Source of the DNA: Collodictyon triciliatum
Taxonomy: Eukaryota; CRuMs
Assembly (NCBI GenBank): GCA_043381765.1
Contig: JBHJMP010001098.1
Location: 1-24,188 of the forward strand
DNA length: 24,188 bases
Direction: 5' to 3'
Position numbers and translations under genes: made by a program. Positions 19,081 through 24,188 of the stretch are shown piece after piece (within the stretch, counting starts at the first letter, position 1; each line of letters begins with the position of its first letter). Under the pieces are notes generated by a model, which was not told the DNA's origin, did not search any database, and was given only the letters and a program-made list of their open reading frames with translations.

Positions 19081-22000
19081 CTATTTGAAACGATTCTTTT
19101 TTACTTCATCTGCTCGTGTTTCTGCATTCGGCATATGTTTATCTTGAGCTTCATCTAGAAGACCCTTTTTTGCCATCAATCTCTGTAGAATTAAACGTTC
19201 TTTCTCGGCTCGCGGTAGCTTTTGTTGTCTATTTGATGTGCTGTTAGCTCTCTTTTTCTCTTCTAATTGTGATGTCTTCACGCTGTGATTCCAGTCGGGC
19301 TTTGGAGTTGATGGCTTTGGCGATATTTTGTTTGATGTTCGCGTCCGTTGCATGATTGATTCATAGGACAGAATGGAAGAATGTTTTCTTGAAAGAGGAG
19401 GAGATGGTGTTCGTGACCTCAAATTAGGAGATGAGCTCCCAAACTATAATAACATCATTTAAGTTGTGCTTTCGTATTCTAAAATCTCCTTTAAAAGAAA
19501 CTAGTGGAGTATAATTATTTGAGAATAAGATACGATTGTAAATATTGGAGAAGNNNNNNNNNNNNNNNNNNNNNNNNNNNNNNNNNNNNNNNNNNNNNNN
19601 NNNNNNNNNNNNNNNNNNNNNNNNNNNNNNNNNNNNNNNNNNNNNNNNNNNNNNNNNNNNNNNNNNNNNNNNNNNNNNNNNNNNNNNNNNNNNNNNNNNN
19701 NNNNNNNNNNNNNNNNNNNNNNNNNNNNNNNNNNNNNNNNNNNNNNNNNNNNNNNNNNNNNNNNNNNNNNNNNNNNNNNNNNNNNNNNNNNNNNNNNNNN
19801 NNNNNNNNNNNNNNNNNNNNNNNNNNNNNNNNNNNNNNNNNNNNNNNNNNNNNNNNNNNNNNNNNNNNNNNNNNNNNNNNNNNNNNNNNNNNNNNNNNNN
19901 NNNNNNNNNNNNNNNNNNNNNNNNNNNNNNNNNNNNNNNNNNNNNNNNNNNNNNNNNNNNNNNAAAAAAATAAATAGAAATTGAACAAGAAATCATCAAT
20001 TCCATGGATTGAATGATACCCTCATGTATTCAAATTCCTTAACCAATTCAGCCCTTTTTTGCTCTATTGTAGAATAAATATCCTCCAGCTGATATAAAGA
20101 TATACAAAGGAATATGATGAAACTGGTGACATTTGAAAGAATCTAACATAGAACGTAATCACCAGCAGCAACAACAAAAGATAGCAATAATCTTTACCGC
20201 TCTATATTGTGAATCGAGGGTGGAATGGGCCTCATTCATTTTCGAATAAGCTGCTCCTTCTTCCATACGAATTGCTTTGAAGGCCGTTTCAATATAGTGC
20301 TCATCAAACTGTACATCTAGTCCAGAATGATAGAGATAGTCACGTCAGAAGGGCTAATGTCGTTTGTTGGAGCACCTAATTAGAGTATAAACCGTCCTAC
20401 AGGGAGGCGGTGCACGATCTCGCTCGGGTAAATCCTGTGGCTCATCAGGTATTGAAACTGTCTGGCACATGTTGTCCACATAAAGTAGTTCCTACAAACC
20501 ATGGAATGGTTATTTATGAATGAAGTATGGCTCTGAAAAGAATAGATGACCTTTATGTATTGTATGTTTATCTAAAATATGGCAAAAAATATATATGAAT
20601 GCATACATCTCCGCTAGGAATCATTTTTCCTTGTCGCTTCATTGCATACAACTTCCTCTTCAATATGTCAATTTCTTCGTCTGCTTTTGCTCTGTATTCC
20701 TTTTCTGCTTTTAGCAGCTGTTGAATTCGAGTGAGTTGTGAGTAGTTGCCAAAAGGTATTGTAATAGTGAATATTATTGTAAAAAAAAAAAAGCCAAACT
20801 TTTTGTTCCGCTGTGAGCCTTTCAGTAATTGAATTTTTCGTTGATATCAGATTCCTGTTGGCTAATCTCAATTCATTTATCTCCGTCTGGATCTTTGAGT
20901 AGGCATCCTTGTATGATTGAGTGTCCTTGGTCCTTTCATCAGATTCAGACTTTTTATGAAAAAATTTTCCAGATTAATTTTATCGGAGGTATGAGTTTCC
21001 AGAAAATTGTCAGAAAAATATGGCAGAAAAATAATTCACGAAAGAATAAAACCGCTATACATATTTTCTAATGATTGTGTAATCCTTGCAATACCTGGAC
21101 TTTTGTTTTTAAGCATTCAATTTGTGCTGTATGTTGCTCGTCTATTGCGAATAGCAAAACATTTATGCATGTATTAATCAAGTATCATGTAGGCTTATTT
21201 ATTGATGACTGTATACCAAACTTGAATTTTCAGTCTTTTTTTCTCCAAATTGCTTAGGAAAAAATAAAAATACCTATTTTTCTATGCCCAAGAACTCTCT
21301 CTTTATTCACTTGTGTTTTTTCAATAAGCTCTTCTAATTGAAGCTTCTTGACTTCTAACTGCCGAACTATTGTTTCTAATTCATACTATGAACATGTCAA
21401 TAAACCGTGATACTGGGTGGCATATAAAGAAATTCAATAATCGAACCGTATGAATTGGGTATTAATTGCATCTCCAAAGTAGAACCCATCCTTTGGATGG
21501 AACAGCATAATCAATTTCAAAAAGGATATAAACACAGCAAAACATATTGCGGGAAATAAGGTAAATGCTCACTCTTGTTTCCAATTCGTCAGCGCATTTG
21601 GACTTCAGTGATTTAATTTCATGATTCATCGACTGTATTGACAATTTCATCTCGGAATTTTCCGCCATAACTAGTTCAGCATGTTTGGATAACTCATCGC
21701 TGTCCTGTTGTTATTGGCGTAAAAAAAAAAAAAAGTTTACATTCTACCGTTCGATAAGCTTTCTATTTTATGCTCCTATAGAGAGGGGTTGAGTGTTCAA
21801 CTATTACATCGTTATCTAAATTTGTTTATACCTTTGATTGAGCCATCCATTTTTGTCTCAATTCATAATATTTTGTTTTCCAGTCAGTCGCATCGTGAAT
21901 ATCTGTTGTTTCCATCTCTCCAGTATTTGTAAAAGTAGGTGTGATTGTTTGGCTTGTAGTTTCGAGAACACGAACTCTTGTGAGTATATCCTTATCATCC

Positions 22001-24067
22001 ATAAACTTAACAGTTGTTAAATACTCTTTGAATTGTCGTATCATGCCAGCAAGGTTTCGCTTAGACTCTTCAGCCCATAGTCTCCTCTTTCTTTCAATAT
22101 CCAACGACCAACGAGTTTTTTCCAAGTCTAAAGTCATCATTCTGATATTCCCTACAACGTTTTCTTTTTGCTCATTTGACAAAGATTTAGAATCGAGAGC
22201 AGAAACTTCTGCAGCAACCCGCTTGAGCTCGAGGTACAACCTCCCTTCAAGTGTCTCCAGAGAACGAGCCGCGTTTTCAGCGCTAGATTGTTATGTAGCA
22301 GTTCATCAAAAATTTGGGGAGAAAGATATAATTGGCAAATGGATGGGCTGCGCTTTTGGAAAAATAACATGGTCTTTTTAACCATCCTTATAAATAGTTA
22401 TATGCCACAATTTAGTTTGGCTGATCAAAGAAAAACAGGAAAATTCAAGGATTTTCTTATTACATATCGCAATATTATTATGCTACTTCATAATGCTGAC
22501 GAAATACCTGGACTTGTAAATGTCAATTTCTGTTTGTAGATGAGATATCTCATCTCGAAGGTTCTTTGCCTCTTTACGCATACTGGCTAATTCTTCGGCA
22601 AGTTGGCCTGAGAACTGAATATTCGACTGCTCTTGCTTCCTTAATAAGTCGATTGTGATTTAATTTTCTGAAAACTTAAGATGAAATCAGATAAGTAAGA
22701 ATATGAGCAAGACTCATTTAATCTGCATTTTCAACGAGAAACAGATCAAGATGAAGGAATTATAAAATCCTCGTATCTAGGTATTGAGCTCCATGTTAAG
22801 AGCGAGAGAGAATGCATTACTTTATTGGCGGCCTATGGTTCCCTCCGTCCTGCTATTGGGAAAATATAATGATAAAATAGTATCATTTTCGTTTTAATGA
22901 ATAAAATATATAATTTCATTCTCACATCACTGTATCATATCGCTAACTAAAAGAAAAAAAGAGTATTCTCTTGGAGAATTTTAGGGACAAGGTCTCAATG
23001 GGAATAAGAATAAAATCTTGGATAGATCAATAATTCATCAAGTAAACCTTTGATAGCGGGGTTCCGTAAGGTTTTAGATGAGACACACTAAAATGAGCAT
23101 CCTATGAATGAATTGCATGAGAAGCTCTACTATTTCATTCGAAGTGTATTTCATTATTTCTTTCGATAAATGCTTTAAATGTGCGAAGAAATATCTTTAT
23201 GAAGAGGCTATACGGAATCAAGTGATGTATGAGTGTATGGTGATATGTTCTTTTCTCGTTTGTTTCTTTGGATATTCTTTGGATATTCTTTGGATATTCT
23301 TTAGATATTTTGTATTTTTTCCTTTGAACCATACATTGTCCTCTGAATCAGCCTATGAATATACAGCGATGAAATTAATTCTTGTGAATATACCCAAAAT
23401 AGTGACACAAAATACATCATTTTGCACAGAATAAAGCAATCTACCAAATCGATCATTACATAAACACACCAACATCACACAAAATCAGTCCATAATGTTA
23501 TATCTTCACAGCAATAATAAGACTAGCAATCACGTATCAGACCAAAACAAATCCCTAGATAGAGTTGCATACCTTGTCCCGCAACTGCCACGGACTCGCA
23601 GAAGGCTGTGCATCATCTGGCAAAGCCCTCTTCAACTCGCGAGCCAACTCCTGCGCCTGCGCCCTGAGCGACTGTTCCTTGATAAGCTCCGTCTGCAGCA
23701 GCCCAATCTTCAATTGCAGCCGCTCCACTGCAGGGTCGATCGCAGGCGCGGCCGTCGCTGCTTTCTCCCACGGCCCGGCCGGTCGCATTGTGGACTGTGT
23801 CGATGAAGCAAGGCTTGTTTGTGAGTGTGAGCCCAGATTCTGCTGCGCGAGAGCCACGAGAACGTCCCGCTTCAGGGCCGAGTAGAAGTCTATTGTGGAG
23901 TCGAAGCGCACAGAAATGCCCCGCAGGCCGTCGATGAAAAGGGCCCATGACTCGCGTGTCGGGCACTCTTCTTCTGCAGCTTGCTCGAGCTCTTTGTTGA
24001 GCGTGGCCGAGAGATGGCCCAGGTGCTGTCCGTGCCACTCAAGTCGCTTCAGCAGCTCTGTCTCCAT
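19081..24067 (-). CDS. Long coiled-coil protein, unnamed (partly in gap)
   Basis: I do not recognise a family. Minus-strand exons: 24067-23573, 22852-22821, 22639-22508, 22282-21832, 21704-21573, 21385-21274, 21141-21095, 20949-20800, 20717-20607, 20491-20401, 20316-20198, 20088-20020, one exon lost in the gap at 19963-19554, and 19442-19081 (TAG). All visible junctions are GT/AG and in phase. Exon 1 starts METELLKRLEWHGQHLGHL, has a helical N-terminal module and an Ala/Ser/Pro-rich linker, then heptad-rich sequence. Exons 3-9 are almost continuous coiled coil (for example LETIVRQLEVKKLQLEELIE). The last exon is basic and Ser/Pro-rich (RSRTPSPPLSRKHSS), a likely phosphorylated or microtubule-binding tail. 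At least 767 residues. There is no signal peptide or membrane segment. Exon 1 is clearly GC-richer than the rest. Inference: cytoskeletal or centrosome-type structural protein. Confidence 0.82.
19554..19963. other. Assembly gap (410 N) inside the coiled-coil gene
   Basis: The exon before the gap (20088-20020) ends in phase 0. The exon after it (starting 19442) needs one incoming base, so the gap must hide coding sequence of length 3n+1, or a different border. Confidence 0.97.
22853..23572 (-). other. Large first intron of the coiled-coil gene
   Basis: This 720-base AT-rich intron separates the GC-rich first exon from a 32-base second exon. I see no splice-bounded coding in it on either strand. 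It contains the 11-base repeat at 23265-23308. Confidence 0.6.
23265..23308. repeat. 11-base tandem repeat CTTTGGATATT
   Basis: Four copies, the last with one substitution (CTTTAGATATT), lie in the first intron of the coiled-coil gene. Confidence 0.92.
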
Positions 24068-24138
24068 CCGAGACCTTTTTGTTGTTTTTTTTGTTTTTTT
24101 GTTTTTTTTTGTTTTTTTTGTTTTTTTTTTGTTTTTTT

Positions 24139-24188
<50 letters not shown>
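24068..24188. repeat. T-rich (GTTTTTTT)n / poly-T at the right edge
   Basis: This lies immediately upstream of the minus-strand start codon, so it is the 5' leader or promoter-proximal region of the coiled-coil gene, A-rich on that strand. Pure T runs to the end of the window. Confidence 0.9.

Noticed and set aside
1-24188. tRNA, rRNA or snRNA genes
   Set aside because: No cloverleaf with A/B boxes, rRNA core or Sm-site snRNA was recognised by eye; a covariance-model scan would be needed to exclude them.

Overview
The window is nuclear DNA from an intron-rich, unicellular-type eukaryote. Three conserved eukaryotic genes are broken by dozens of GT-AG introns of about 34 to 350 bases with T-rich acceptors. 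Almost every long intron or spacer carries its own microsatellite. No bacterial operon, transposon, rRNA, tRNA or CRISPR array was seen. The lineage cannot be fixed from sequence alone; coronin plus an Integrator subunit fits many protists (SAR, Amoebozoa, basal Opisthokonta). There are three runs of N (7726-8154, 10039-10071, 19554-19963), two of them next to simple repeats, so this is a draft scaffold.

Layout, left to right. (1) 409-7079, plus strand: a gene of about 28 exons for a protein of about 1000 residues that I cannot name. It has a pair of CxxC motifs, a W-rich beta motif and two C2-like stretches. (2) 7080-8773: spacer, gap and coronin upstream region. (3) 8774-9921, plus strand: a GC-rich, nearly intron-free coronin beta-propeller whose C-terminal part is missing. 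A short coronin-like exon lies on the opposite strand at 10213-10279. (4) 10381-17123, plus strand: a 27-exon gene that I reconstruct as Integrator complex subunit 8 (INTS8), about 985 residues, with the N-terminal PP2A-recruitment motif preserved as WLDF. (5) 24067 back to 19081 (possibly 17742), minus strand: a long coiled-coil protein of unknown name, convergent with INTS8.

Exon models were built by hand. I required GT/AG borders, matching phase across every junction and an open frame, and for coronin and INTS8 similarity to the known families. In the unnamed gene every junction is in phase once one 14-base microexon is allowed. In INTS8 one junction (exon 16 to 17) does not fit. The coiled-coil gene has one exon lost in the 19554-19963 gap and two possible 3' ends. 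The genes do not form an evident pathway: actin regulation (coronin), transcription attenuation and snRNA processing (INTS8), and two uncharacterised structural or scaffold-like proteins.

The strongest compositional feature is a contrast between GC-rich coding blocks (coronin, the last INTS8 exon, the first coiled-coil exon) and AT-rich, intron-dense coding everywhere else.
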